Shown: positions 46,051-54,347, counted from the stretch's first letter. The stretch: DNA of 64,000 bases from Aquitalea aquatica (GCF_013911085.1 NZ_JACERN010000030.1:1-64000), one strand, 5' to 3'. Notes: generated from the sequence alone by a model not told the origin. Numbers and translations: made by a program.

Positions 46051-47253
46051 TCAGCTATTGGCAGCAGCGGTGGCCGGGGACTGCATCGGCACCATGTGCG
46101 GCGCGACCGCTGCGCCGGGCTGCACTTTTTGCAAGCCGTCCACAATCACCCGCTCGCCAGCACGCAGGCCGGCTGTGACAATGCGCAGGCCATCAACACT
46201 GGCCCCCAGCTGCACCTGGCGGTAACGCGCCTTGCTGTCCTTGTCGACCACCATGACAAAGCGCTTGTCCTGATCGGTGCCGATGGCCTGCTCGTTTAAC
46301 AGCAGTGCCGGATGGCGTTTGGCCTGCCCCAGCCGAATGCGCACGAACTGGCCGGGAATCAGCACGCCGTCGCGGTTGTCCACCGTGGCACGCAGCTTGA
46401 CCGTGCCGCTCTTGCCATCCACCTGGTTGTCCACCAGTTGCAGCTTGCCGCTGAAGCTTTGTGCAGTGTTGGTGGATACCTGTAGCGGAATGTCACCCAG
46501 CCGCGCACGTGCACCACCGGCATCCGGCAGCTCTGCCAGTGCCCGGCCCACGGTTTCTTCGTCGGCATCAAAGCTGGCATACACCGGGTTCACCGACACC
46601 AGCGTGGTGAGCACCGGCGAATCCGGCCCGGCCGACACCAGGTTGCCGGGCGTCACCAGCAGCTTGCCCACCCGGCCGGATACCGGCGCGCGGATGGCGG
46701 TGTAGCCCAGATTCAGCCGTGCCGTTTGCAAGGCGGCCTGCGCGGCTTTCAGGTTGGCATCGGCGGCGCGGGCAGCATTGTTGCGCTCGTCGGCATCGCG
46801 CTGGGCAATGGCGTGATCGGTCAGCATGCGATTGGCGCGTTCCTGTTCACTGCGGGCAAACACCAGCTGGGACTGGGCAGCGGCCACCTGGGCGGCCGCA
46901 CGGTCCACTTCGGCCTGATAGGGTGCGGGGTCGATGCTCACCAGCAGGTCGCCCGCTTTTACCAGCGCACCTTCACGAAAGTGCACGGCCTGGATGGCAC
47001 CGGCCACGCGCGAACGCAGTTCGACCCGTTCCACCGCCTCCAGACGGCCGGAAAAGTCTTGCCAGGCGCTGACCTCCTGCGACACCAGCAAGGCAGCGGA
47101 AACGGGAATGGCCTGGCTGGCGGCAGCCGGGGCATCGGCCTTGACAGCCTGGCTGTGCAGGCCAAGCCAGCCAGCAGCACCAATGGCAGCCAGCACGGCA
47201 AAGGAAATAGCAGTCATGGCCAGCGGTCGCCGGCCCTTGAGCGGTGGGTTCAT
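46051..47253 (-). CDS. RND efflux periplasmic adaptor, MexE/AcrA-like
   Basis: The membrane-fusion protein (400 aa) that links pump and channel. An N-terminal membrane anchor (about 12-35) without a lipobox is followed by the barrel-sandwich half motif (GRLEAVERVELRSRVAGAIQAVHFREGALVKAGDLLVSIDPAPYQAEVD), a coiled-coil hairpin (about 105-165), the second lipoyl half (NLGYTAIRAPVSGRVGKLLVTPGNLV) and beta-barrel plus membrane-proximal domains. It is first in the operon, 20 bases upstream of the pump gene; the LysR box lies about 200 bases upstream. Confidence 0.94.
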   Translation of the reverse strand: MNPPLKGRRPLAMTAISFAVLAAIGAAGWLGLHSQAVKADAPAAASQAIPVSAALLVSQEVSAWQDFSGRLEAVERVELRSRVAGAIQAVHFREGALVKAGDLLVSIDPAPYQAEVDRAAAQVAAAQSQLVFARSEQERANRMLTDHAIAQRDADERNNAARAADANLKAAQAALQTARLNLGYTAIRAPVSGRVGKLLVTPGNLVSAGPDSPVLTTLVSVNPVYASFDADEETVGRALAELPDAGGARARLGDIPLQVSTNTAQSFSGKLQLVDNQVDGKSGTVKLRATVDNRDGVLIPGQFVRIRLGQAKRHPALLLNEQAIGTDQDKRFVMVVDKDSKARYRQVQLGASVDGLRIVTAGLRAGERVIVDGLQKVQPGAAVAPHMVPMQSPATAAANS

Positions 47254-47452
47254 TGCTTTGATTCCGTAAGGTCAGGACAGATGGCCAGCGCGCAGGGCGT
47301 GCCACCGGACACGTGATGAGGGTGCAGCGCCCACACGGACCAACCGCGTGGACGCTGTCTTGTTGTCGGGTGAAGAAACACCATCGGCCGGCACATGCCA
47401 GCCGGATATTCACCGTTTGATCAGGGTCGGAAATGTATCAGCTGTCAATTTG

Positions 47453-47473
47453 ATGAACTAGATACAATTTCAT
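47453..47473. promoter_or_regulatory. LysR-type box (T-N11-A) before the efflux operon
   Basis: ATGAA (47453-47457) and TTCAT (47469-47473) are perfect inverted arms separated by exactly 11 bases, the classical T-N11-A LysR site. It lies between the LysR gene and the adaptor gene, so the regulator most likely acts here, as MexT does for mexEF-oprN. A GATAT/ATATC inverted repeat (about 47488-47505) is next to it. Confidence 0.6.
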
Positions 47474-47543
47474 GCATGCCATTGTGAGATATATTCATCA
47501 ATATCAGCACAAGCATCCAGAGGGGTGCTATGGCGAGGAGGTT

Positions 47544-48446
47544 TCACGCCTGGCTGGCGTGGTAGCGCAAGGCATCTACCAGCAGCATCAGCGCACGGGA
47601 GGACTGGCGTCGGCTGGGGTAGTAGAGATGAAAACCGGGAAACATCGCGCACCAGGGTTGCAGCACTTCCTGCAGGCGGCCATCGGCCAGATAGGGCTGC
47701 ACATAGTCGCGGGCGGTGTAGGCAATACCCATGCCGGACAGGGCAGCATTGAGCATCTGCGGCAGGGTGTTGATGATGAGCTGACCACCGACCCGGATAG
47801 AAAACTTGTGCTCACCCTGGGCAAACTCCCAGGCATACAGGCCGCCATAAGTGGGCAGGCGCATGCTGATGCAGTTGTGCTCGGTCAGCTCGCGCGGGTG
47901 TGCCGGCACGCCGTAACGGGCAAAATAGGCCGGCGTGGCCACCACGGTGGTCTGGATATCCGGGCTGATGCGCACGGCAATCATGTCGCGCGCCACCTGG
48001 TCGCCAAAACGGATACCGGCATCAAAGCGCTGCGCCACGATGTCAGTCAGGCCATAGTCGATGGACAGCTCCACCTGCACATCCGGGTAGTCCGGCAACA
48101 GCTGCGCCAGCTTGGGCAGCAGGTATTGCTCGGCGGAAAAATCCGTCGCGGTGATACGGATGCTGCCCGCCGGTTTGTCACGCTGTTCGCGCAGCACCGA
48201 CAGCTCAGCTTCGATTTCATCCAGCCGTGGCGCAAAGATGGCCAGCACCTGCTCACCCGCCGTGGTCAGCGCCACACTGCGTGTGGTGCGGGTCACCAGC
48301 CGCATACCAAGGCTTTCCTCCAGGCCACGCATGGTATGGCTGACTGCCGATGGCGACACCCCCAGTTTTGCCGCAGCGCGGGTGAAACTGCCTTCGCGGG
48401 CGACCAGGACAAAGGTGCGCAGATCATTCAGGTTTTCGCGGGCCAT
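47544..48446 (-). CDS. LysR-type regulator, likely of the efflux operon
   Basis: A 300-residue LysR regulator. The winged HTH (LNDLRTFVLVAREGSFTRAAAKLGVSPSAVSHTMRGLEESLGMRLVTRTTRSVALTTAG, about 4-63) is well conserved, and the C-terminal part (about 88-295) has the two-lobed effector-binding domain with IRFGDQVARDMIAVRIS. It is encoded on the same strand immediately upstream of the adaptor gene, like mexT before mexEF-oprN. I chose the ATG at 48444-48446 (MARENLNDL), the usual start for this subgroup; a TTG 7 codons earlier is possible. No terminator is seen between it and the adaptor. Confidence 0.9.
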   Translation of the reverse strand: MARENLNDLRTFVLVAREGSFTRAAAKLGVSPSAVSHTMRGLEESLGMRLVTRTTRSVALTTAGEQVLAIFAPRLDEIEAELSVLREQRDKPAGSIRITATDFSAEQYLLPKLAQLLPDYPDVQVELSIDYGLTDIVAQRFDAGIRFGDQVARDMIAVRISPDIQTTVVATPAYFARYGVPAHPRELTEHNCISMRLPTYGGLYAWEFAQGEHKFSIRVGGQLIINTLPQMLNAALSGMGIAYTARDYVQPYLADGRLQEVLQPWCAMFPGFHLYYPSRRQSSRALMLLVDALRYHASQA

Positions 48447-48641
48447 TATTGAAATAATCTCATGCAAACTGGCGCATTATTTTGCACGCTGCTGGAATGC
48501 GCCAGCACATTCTGCATCATCCGCTTGCCGTCACCCCATTTTGCTGTGCCAAAAGCAGCCTGAACCACCGGACGGCCGCGGCACAATGTGTGCCGGCAAT
48601 CGTGCAGCGCACTTGCTCTTACCGGTAGCACAGGACTAGAA

Positions 48642-48655
48642 TGAGTAATTACTCA
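48642..48655. promoter_or_regulatory. TetR operator upstream of its own gene
   Basis: TGAGTAATTACTCA is a perfect 14-bp palindrome, 16 bases before the regulator's ATG. The same half-sites with the same spacing recur before the aldo/keto-reductase gene (49271-49284), so the TetR protein probably represses both. Confidence 0.75.
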
Positions 48656-48671
48656 CTTACTTTTCGCACTC

Positions 48672-49241
48672 ATGGCCCTCCCCCGCAGCGAAGAAAAACG
48701 CATCGCCCTGCTTGAATCTGCCGCCGCGATCATGGCTGCACAGGGGCTGGGTGCGTCCACTGCGTCGATTGCCCGTGGTGCTGGCGTGGCGGAAGGAACG
48801 CTGTTCCGCTATTTCGCCACCAAGGATGTGCTGTACAACGCGCTTTACACCCACCTGAAGCTGGATCTGGCCACGGCCCTGCGCCAGCACATGGCAGCGG
48901 AAGACAGTCTGGACGGGCAGGTGCGTGCGCTGTGGGATGCCTATATCGACTGGGGCGTCAGCAATCTGTCCTTTTTCAAAACGCTGAACCAGCTGGTGGT
49001 ATCGGACAAGGTCACCAGCGAAACCCGTAGCACGGTGGCAAGCCAGCTGTCCGACATCAAATGTATCTCCCAGGCCTGTACCGACAACAATGGCCTCGCC
49101 GCCCTACCCAGCGGCTTTGCCGATGCGGTATTCATGGCTCTGGCAGAAACCACCATCCAGTTTGTGGTGCGTGACCCAACCAATGGCCAAGCTTACAAAA
49201 GTGCCGGTTTCCGGGTGTTCTGGTCCGGCTCGGTGCGCTGA
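48672..49241 (+). CDS. TetR-family transcriptional repressor
   Basis: A 189-residue TetR protein. The HTH lies at about 10-55 (RIALLESAAAIMAAQGLGASTASIARGAGVAEGTLFRYFATKDVLYNALYTHL), the rest is an all-helical ligand domain without recognisable specificity. A 14-bp palindrome precedes the gene and a second copy of the half-sites precedes the AKR gene 58 bases after its stop, which argues for autoregulation and joint control of the pair, probably released by a small toxic or electrophilic molecule. The ATG at 48672 has no strong Shine-Dalgarno sequence. The LysR gene is divergent. Confidence 0.92.
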   Translation: MALPRSEEKRIALLESAAAIMAAQGLGASTASIARGAGVAEGTLFRYFATKDVLYNALYTHLKLDLATALRQHMAAEDSLDGQVRALWDAYIDWGVSNLSFFKTLNQLVVSDKVTSETRSTVASQLSDIKCISQACTDNNGLAALPSGFADAVFMALAETTIQFVVRDPTNGQAYKSAGFRVFWSGSVR

Positions 49242-49270
49242 ATTGCAGCGCCGTTTTTTTGCCCAGCAAA

Positions 49271-49284
49271 TGAGTGAGTACTCA
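49271..49284. promoter_or_regulatory. Second TetR operator, before the AKR gene
   Basis: TGAGT-GAGT-ACTCA has the same arms and 4-base centre as the site at 48642; it also contains the perfect palindrome GTGAGTACTCAC (49274-49285). It lies 16 bases before the AKR start codon, where bound repressor would block transcription or initiation. Confidence 0.7.
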
Positions 49285-49299
49285 CAGTAGGATTGTGCC

Positions 49300-50298
49300 A
49301 TGAACTATGCGCGACTGGGCCTTGCCGGCCCCACCCTCTCTCGTCTGGCTTGTGCAGCGCTGCGGCCAGACCCGGCCTGCCCGGATGCGGCACAACAGGC
49401 CGCCCGCAGCATAGGCCAGGCACTGGATGCCGGCATCAATCTGTTCGATGCCACCAGTTGCATGGATGGCATGTCGGAATCCCTGTTGGCCAGCGCCTTG
49501 GGCAAGCGCCGCGCCGAAGTACTGATCAGCAGCCGGCTTGGTGCGCGCCGCAACGGCACACACAGCCATCCTGGCCTGTCGCGCAGCGATATGGTGTGGT
49601 CGATCGAGCAAAGCCTGAAACGGCTGGGCAGTGACTGGCTGGACCTGTGCGTGGTACCCCATGAAGACCCGCACACTCCGCTGGAAGAAACCTTGCAAAC
49701 ACTGGATGAAATGGTACGAGCGGGCAAGGTGCGCTATCTGGGCTTTGCCAACTGGCCCGCCTGGAAGGCGGCCCAAGCGCTGGAATTGCAACTGCGCCAC
49801 GGCTGGGCACCATTTTGCTTTGGCGAGATGCACTATGCCATCAACACACGCAGCCCGGAGCGGGAGGCCATTCCCATGCTGCAAAGCTATGACCTGGGCC
49901 TGATCGTGAAGCCCCTGCCAGCAGGCTTGCCGTTCAGCAACGCCGGCGCGGTACAAGCCCAGGGCTACCTGACTGGCGCCGCAGCGCCGGATGGCCCGCG
50001 TACCAACCACAGACTGGCCGAACTGATGCGCGACATCGCAGCGAGCCATCAGGCAAGCACCAAGCAGATTGCCCTGGCCTGGCTGCTGGCGCGCGAGGCG
50101 GTTTCCAGCATCGTGCCTGCTTTCAATAGTGCAATGCAGCAACAAGCCGCCCTGCACGCCATGACGCTACAGCTCTCGCCTGGCGAATTACTGCTGCTGG
50201 ATACCGCCAGCACCCCGACTCCACTTTTGCCGGACTGGTTTACCCTGCAGGAACCCCTGACGACACCGCAGTCCGAACCAGAAAAAAGCTGCGCCTGA
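49300..50298 (+). CDS. Aldo/keto-reductase-fold protein, catalytic tetrad altered
   Basis: A 332-residue (alpha/beta)8 barrel of the AKR superfamily, with the general pattern QALDAGINLFDATS, SIEQSLKRLGSDWLDL, DEMVRAGKVRYLGFANW and TKQIALAWLLAREAVSSIVPA. The Asp of the tetrad is kept (Asp50), but the catalytic Tyr is replaced (Met55 in DATSCMDGMSE where most have D.A..YG.G.SE), the Lys by Arg79 (LISSRLG for L.TK.G), and the His position is Pro120 with a His one step later (VVPHEDP). It is therefore probably not a normal NADPH carbonyl reductase. It is paired with a TetR repressor through a shared operator. Confidence 0.85.
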   Translation: MNYARLGLAGPTLSRLACAALRPDPACPDAAQQAARSIGQALDAGINLFDATSCMDGMSESLLASALGKRRAEVLISSRLGARRNGTHSHPGLSRSDMVWSIEQSLKRLGSDWLDLCVVPHEDPHTPLEETLQTLDEMVRAGKVRYLGFANWPAWKAAQALELQLRHGWAPFCFGEMHYAINTRSPEREAIPMLQSYDLGLIVKPLPAGLPFSNAGAVQAQGYLTGAAAPDGPRTNHRLAELMRDIAASHQASTKQIALAWLLAREAVSSIVPAFNSAMQQQAALHAMTLQLSPGELLLLDTASTPTPLLPDWFTLQEPLTTPQSEPEKSCA

Positions 50299-50596
50299 AG
50301 CTGCGGTGCGCCTACTCATTTTGCCTCACAAGGAAGCCTCATATCCACCCTGGCAACAGTCAAACCGGCTGCCAGACAAGCGGCAGCCTGCTACGCGATG
50401 GCCGCTAGCGCAATACCCAGATACGCCGCACCGATGAGCTGCGGAACACCCTGCGCATCATGCTGCGCTTTTTCACCGACAAATTGCCTCATGCGATACC
50501 GGCCCAGCCCCTCAGGCCACTGCCGTTGAGCCCATCAGGCCAAGCGGACGGCCATGCTGGATGGCTGCCAGCTAGCATTGGCCATCGCCAGCCTGA
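50299..50596. other. 298-base gap without a recognised gene
   Basis: Between the AKR and DUF2917 genes. On the minus strand a 40-codon open stretch ends ...PQLIGAAYLGIALAAIA before a stop at about 50398-50400; it has no start or ribosome site and could be the 3' remnant of a lost membrane-protein gene. Nothing else was identified. Confidence 0.35.
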
Positions 50597-50851
50597 CTAA
50601 TTGCAGCTGGCCAACAGCAGCGGGGCATGCTGGCCGGTCAATTGCAGGGCCAGTGTGGCCGGGCCGCCCACCGCCTCCAGCAGCAGGATTTCACCACGAG
50701 CCTTGCCCGGCTGCCAGTTGGCCGTGCGCCCCAGGATCACATCCTGGCCACAGTAGCTGATCCAGATACGTCCCTGTTGTACCTGCAAGGATTGTGGCAG
50801 TTGGCCGCTCAGGCGCATCACTTCGCCCTGGCGCAATATTAGTGTGCTCAT
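50597..50851 (-). CDS. DUF2917 domain protein
   Basis: An 84-residue protein beginning MSTLILRQGEVMRLSGQLPQSLQVQQGRIWISYCGQDVILG, with the W-ISYxGQDxxL pattern and a cupin-like run of short beta strands characteristic of DUF2917. Function unknown. The ATG at 50849-50851 follows AGGGGAGC; longer frames run into the intergenic operator region. It is divergent from a MocR regulator gene, and such small DUF2917 genes are often beside MocR regulators, so regulation by that neighbour is likely. Confidence 0.75.
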   Translation of the reverse strand: MSTLILRQGEVMRLSGQLPQSLQVQQGRIWISYCGQDVILGRTANWQPGKARGEILLLEAVGGPATLALQLTGQHAPLLLASCN

Positions 50852-50912
50852 CTTGCATGCTCCCCTGCTGTTGATGAACAACAGCTTAGAGGGTGTGCCA
50901 GAGCCCCGGTAG

Positions 50913-50964
50913 CCACACAGTTGTGGATAAACAGCCATGACAGTTACGGTTTTACGGTGACTGT
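50913..50964. promoter_or_regulatory. Repeat-rich operator region between DUF2917 and MocR genes
   Basis: Three symmetrical elements lie in 52 bases: CCACA-CAGT-TGTGG (50913-50926), ACAGT...ACTGT with a 15-base centre (50940-50964), and within it a direct repeat TTACGGT at 50944 and 50952 (8-base period). MocR regulators characteristically bind direct repeats between divergent genes, so this is the likely binding region. Confidence 0.5.
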
Positions 50965-51026
50965 ACTGCTTGTTTTTGTGCATAACTGTTCGTGGTGCGG
51001 CGCAGACATTCCCTTATGATGGCTAG

Positions 51027-52454
51027 ATGGATACCCTGCCCCTTTACCTGCAACTGGCGGATGACATCGCCGCCCAGATCAGCGCCCGCGTGCTGCGTGC
51101 TGGCGAGCGCCTGCCTTCCCTGCGTGAGATGAAACTGCGGCGCGGCCTCAGCCTGAGTACGGTGCAGCAGGCTTTCCGCCGATTGGAAGACCTGGGGCTG
51201 GTGGAAGCCAGGCCGCAGTCCGGCTACTTTGTGCGCTACCGCAGCGAGGCCGGCCATGCGCTACGACTGGCCGCACCGACCGAAGTGGCAGTCGATCCGC
51301 TGCTGTGGAGTTATGTGGAAGACCAGTCGGAACAACGCACCGAGCGTATGCAGGGCTTTCGCAGTGCGGTAGCACCACATGCGCTATTACCCACGGCCCA
51401 GTTGCAACGCATGACGCTGGACTGCATGCGCCGGCATCCGGATTTGTTGTCTGACTATGGTCGTCCCAGCGGTTATCTCGACTTCAAGCGCCAGATCGCC
51501 CGGCTGGCCATGGAGTGGGGTGGCCAGCTGCATCCGGAGCAGCTGATCGTCACCCAGGGCACCATCGAGGCACTCAATCTGGCGCTACGTGCGCTGACCC
51601 AACCGGGCGATGTGGTGGCGGTGGAATCCCCAGCCTATTTTTCCCTGCTGTACACGCTGAAGGCGCTGGGCCTGCGGGTGGTGGAAATCCCCACCGATCC
51701 GGTCAGCGGCATTTCGGTGGAGGCGCTGGAGCTAGCCACGCGCGATGCCGCCATCAAGGCAGTGATTCTGGTACCCAATTTTTCCAATCCGCAGGGCGCG
51801 CTGATGCCGGATGCCGCCAAGGAAAAGGTGGCCAACATGCTGGCGGCACGCGGCATTCCGCTGATCGAGGACGATGTCTACGGCGAGTTCTATTATGGGC
51901 GGCAGCGGCCACGCCCCATCAAGGCCTTCGACCGCAGCGGCAATGTGCTGTACTGCGCCTCGCTCACCAAGGATGTGGCACCCGGCCTGCGTATAGGCTG
52001 GATCGATCCTGGCCGCTATCGCAGCCAGGTGGAGGTACAGAAATACCTGAGCACCCATTCCACGCCCACGCTCAATCAGGCGGTGCTGGCGCGTTTTCTG
52101 GAAAGCGGTGCCTACCCACGTCACATGCGGCGCTTGCGGCGTGCCATTGCCAACCAGATGCAGGGCTTACTGGATGGTTTGGCACGACACTTCCCGGCTG
52201 ATGTCCGCTATACCCGCCCGCAAGGTGGCTTTGTGCTATGGCTGGAATTTCCACCGGAATTCGACAGCCTGGCCCTGTACCGGTTGGCACGGCAGGAGGG
52301 CATAGGGCTGGCACCAGGCCCGCTGTTCTCCCCACGCGGCGACTATCGCCACTGCCTACGGCTGTCTTGTGCCGAACCGTGGAGCGAGGCCCAGCAAGCC
52401 AGGCTGGTGCGGCTGGGCGCGCTGGTACGTCAACAATATGCTGAGCAAGGCTGA
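51027..52454 (+). CDS. MocR-type GntR/aminotransferase regulator
   Basis: A 475-residue fusion of a GntR winged HTH (about 5-72: LQLADDIAAQISARVLRAGERLPSLREMKLRRGLSLSTVQQAFRRLEDLGLVEARPQSGYFV) and a fold-type I aminotransferase domain (about 105-470). The PLP-binding lysine is in YCASLTKDVAPGLRIGW (about Lys316), with the aspartate in IEDDVYGEFYY and NFSNPQGALM. MocR regulators use PLP or a PLP-amino acid adduct as ligand. It belongs to the YdcR-like branch by appearance. The gene is divergent from DUF2917. Confidence 0.92.
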   Translation: MDTLPLYLQLADDIAAQISARVLRAGERLPSLREMKLRRGLSLSTVQQAFRRLEDLGLVEARPQSGYFVRYRSEAGHALRLAAPTEVAVDPLLWSYVEDQSEQRTERMQGFRSAVAPHALLPTAQLQRMTLDCMRRHPDLLSDYGRPSGYLDFKRQIARLAMEWGGQLHPEQLIVTQGTIEALNLALRALTQPGDVVAVESPAYFSLLYTLKALGLRVVEIPTDPVSGISVEALELATRDAAIKAVILVPNFSNPQGALMPDAAKEKVANMLAARGIPLIEDDVYGEFYYGRQRPRPIKAFDRSGNVLYCASLTKDVAPGLRIGWIDPGRYRSQVEVQKYLSTHSTPTLNQAVLARFLESGAYPRHMRRLRRAIANQMQGLLDGLARHFPADVRYTRPQGGFVLWLEFPPEFDSLALYRLARQEGIGLAPGPLFSPRGDYRHCLRLSCAEPWSEAQQARLVRLGALVRQQYAEQG

Positions 52455-53102
52455 CTGACTGCAAACCCGTCGCATCAGACAGCAAAGCACTCAAGCATCA
52501 GCATGGCGAGGCTGAGCGTTTCTCTTGTCCCGGCCTGTTGCTAAAGCCTGCAAGCCGAGCTGGACGTAACTCTTGGCGAGCCGCCCCTGGCTGGCACTTT
52601 AGCTGGCATGCTCTGCCTGCAGACCGCATTCCCGCAACTCACCATCCACCATGATGCTCAGACAATTCGCGGCAAATGCACCCGCCACGCAATTTTATTG
52701 CGTAAAACGGCCAGCGAGACAATCAGACATCGCAAACAGCAGGCCGGCACCGTAGCGGGGCAAGTACGCACCGCCCTGCCACATGCACACCTGATCACGA
52801 CATCAACTTGCTAGTTTTGACAGGAATCGCCGCACCAAAATGGCCAGAACACCCCATTTAGCCCTGAGCTGGGGCGAGAGCATTTCCCCTGACTTGCCAT
52901 TAAGAACGGTTGATTCATGCCCCTGACCTACCTACTTCCTCATGTGCACCTGCAGCATAAAGCCTCAAAAATCGTTAAATGCGACAGAAAATGCCAATAC
53001 GTTGCAGTTTGCCAACATGGTTGTTTAATGCGGCCAAATGATGATTCATGCAATTTTCTAGTAATAAATACTTAGCAAAGATGATTTAGCGCTCATATTT
53101 AA
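52455..53102. other. Intergenic stretch before the porin promoter
   Basis: Roughly 650 bases with no convincing coding frame. The left 500 bases have normal GC content with scattered stops in all frames; the last 150 (from about 52950) are distinctly AT-rich, as is usual for porin control regions. No terminator for the MocR gene was recognised, and no RNA gene. Confidence 0.5.
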
Positions 53103-53154
53103 TGTAGTTTAATTACTACACAAGAACCCATCAAAATGTAGCAAACAAGCTACA
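53103..53154. promoter_or_regulatory. Two matched inverted repeats upstream of the porin
   Basis: TGTAGT-N6-ACTACA (53103-53120) and TGTAGC-N6-GCTACA (53137-53154) are perfect inverted repeats with the same half-site TGTAG(T/C), the same 6-base centre, and centres 34 bases apart (about three helical turns). They lie just upstream of the porin -35 and look like a tandem operator for a dimeric regulator bound on one face of DNA. The regulator is not identified. Confidence 0.65.
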
Positions 53155-53164
53155 TAGAATACGT

Positions 53165-53193
53165 TTGACCGCTAATAACACAGAAATTAACAA
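53165..53193 (+). promoter_or_regulatory. Putative porin promoter
   Basis: TTGACC (53165-53170) and TAACAA (53188-53193) with 17 bases between them, about 100 bases upstream of the porin ATG and immediately downstream of the inverted repeats. Confidence 0.5.
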
Positions 53194-53294
53194 TGTCCCT
53201 GCTTTCAACAGCGCCAGAAGCCGCCAAAAATCTCAGCGGAAATCTGTCGTCAAAAGTAGCAAAACAACAATACGAGACAATTGGAGAAGACAAC

Positions 53295-54317
53295 ATGCAA
53301 AGCAAGTATATTGCGCTGGCCGTGATGGCCGCCTGCGCCGGTTATGCCCATGCCGAAGATTCTGGCATCACCATCTCCGGTTTTGTCCGTGCCGGCGTGC
53401 TGCAATACAACGGTGCGGCCAACAATGCCTGGGGCTACACCACCAACCCAGCAGCGGTTTCCACCACCAATGTGGCAGGTCGCGGCCAGATCAACTTCAA
53501 TGGTGAAGAAAATCTGGGCAATGGTCTAAGCGCCATTTTCCAAGTGAATAACCGTTTCTCGCCAACCGGCAGCGGCTACGACGAAATGGGCAAGCAAGCC
53601 AATACCTTTGCCAGCGATGACAGCTTTGTCGGCCTCAAGGGCAGCTTTGGTATGATTCGCGCCGGCAAGGGCACCGGCAACGTGGAAGACGGCAAATTTG
53701 ATTACAGCGTCTGGGCTGGCCCGGACAACCACCTAGGCTGGTACGGTGGCGTGACCGGCAACAATATGGTGCGTTACGACTTGCCGGGTAATCTGGGTGG
53801 CTTCTACGGCGGAGTGCAATTCTCTACCGATGAAAACAAAACCAGCACCAGCAGCGGCACCAACCGCTACTCGGTACTGGCCGGTTTCAGTGGCAGCAAC
53901 TGGACGGTTTCCGCCAACTATGGCGCATCCAGCAACACGACCAATAGCAACGCCACCAACATCAACCAGCTGGGCAGCAACCGCCAGCTGCACCTGACTG
54001 CCAACTACAAGCCCATCGATGCGCTGGAACTGGCGGTGGAATATCAGCGCAACAAGCTGGCTGATGACAGCGTGATCAACGCCACTTCGCTGTATGCGTA
54101 CTACACCATCGGCAATACCCAGCTGGGCCTGCAGACTGGCGTACGCAAGGACAATTCGCCGCAACTGGTCTCCGGCACGGAAAAATACGTCAACTTGCTG
54201 CTGCATTACAGCCTGAGCAAGCACACCATGGCGTATGTCGAGCTGTCACATGACAAGCCACAAGCCGGTGGCAGTGCCCGCAATGGCGAGCTGATTGGTC
54301 TGTCCAAGAGCTTCTAA
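53295..54317 (+). CDS. Neisseria-type general porin
   Basis: An outer-membrane beta-barrel porin of 340 residues: a signal peptide (MQSKYIALAVMAACAGYAHA, cleavage at 20), ITISGFVRAGV as the first strand, GRGQINFNGEENLGNGLSAIFQVNNRF (the usual R..F.G.E.LG.GL.A.FQ.E motif with variation), FVGLKGSFGMIRAGKG, and a final strand ending in phenylalanine (GELIGLSKSF) as needed for BAM assembly. The GGAG ribosome site is 8 bases before the ATG at 53295; an upstream in-frame extension lacks a signal peptide. A 95-nt leader, twin operators and its own terminator surround it. Confidence 0.93.
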   Translation: MQSKYIALAVMAACAGYAHAEDSGITISGFVRAGVLQYNGAANNAWGYTTNPAAVSTTNVAGRGQINFNGEENLGNGLSAIFQVNNRFSPTGSGYDEMGKQANTFASDDSFVGLKGSFGMIRAGKGTGNVEDGKFDYSVWAGPDNHLGWYGGVTGNNMVRYDLPGNLGGFYGGVQFSTDENKTSTSSGTNRYSVLAGFSGSNWTVSANYGASSNTTNSNATNINQLGSNRQLHLTANYKPIDALELAVEYQRNKLADDSVINATSLYAYYTIGNTQLGLQTGVRKDNSPQLVSGTEKYVNLLLHYSLSKHTMAYVELSHDKPQAGGSARNGELIGLSKSF

Positions 54318-54347
54318 GCCTTTTCGCAAGTCAGTGAGATCCTTCTC

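Noticed and set aside
50380-50530. 40-codon minus-strand stretch ending in a hydrophobic tail, considered a pseudogene
   Set aside because: No start, ribosome site or recognised family; kept only as a remark on the gap.
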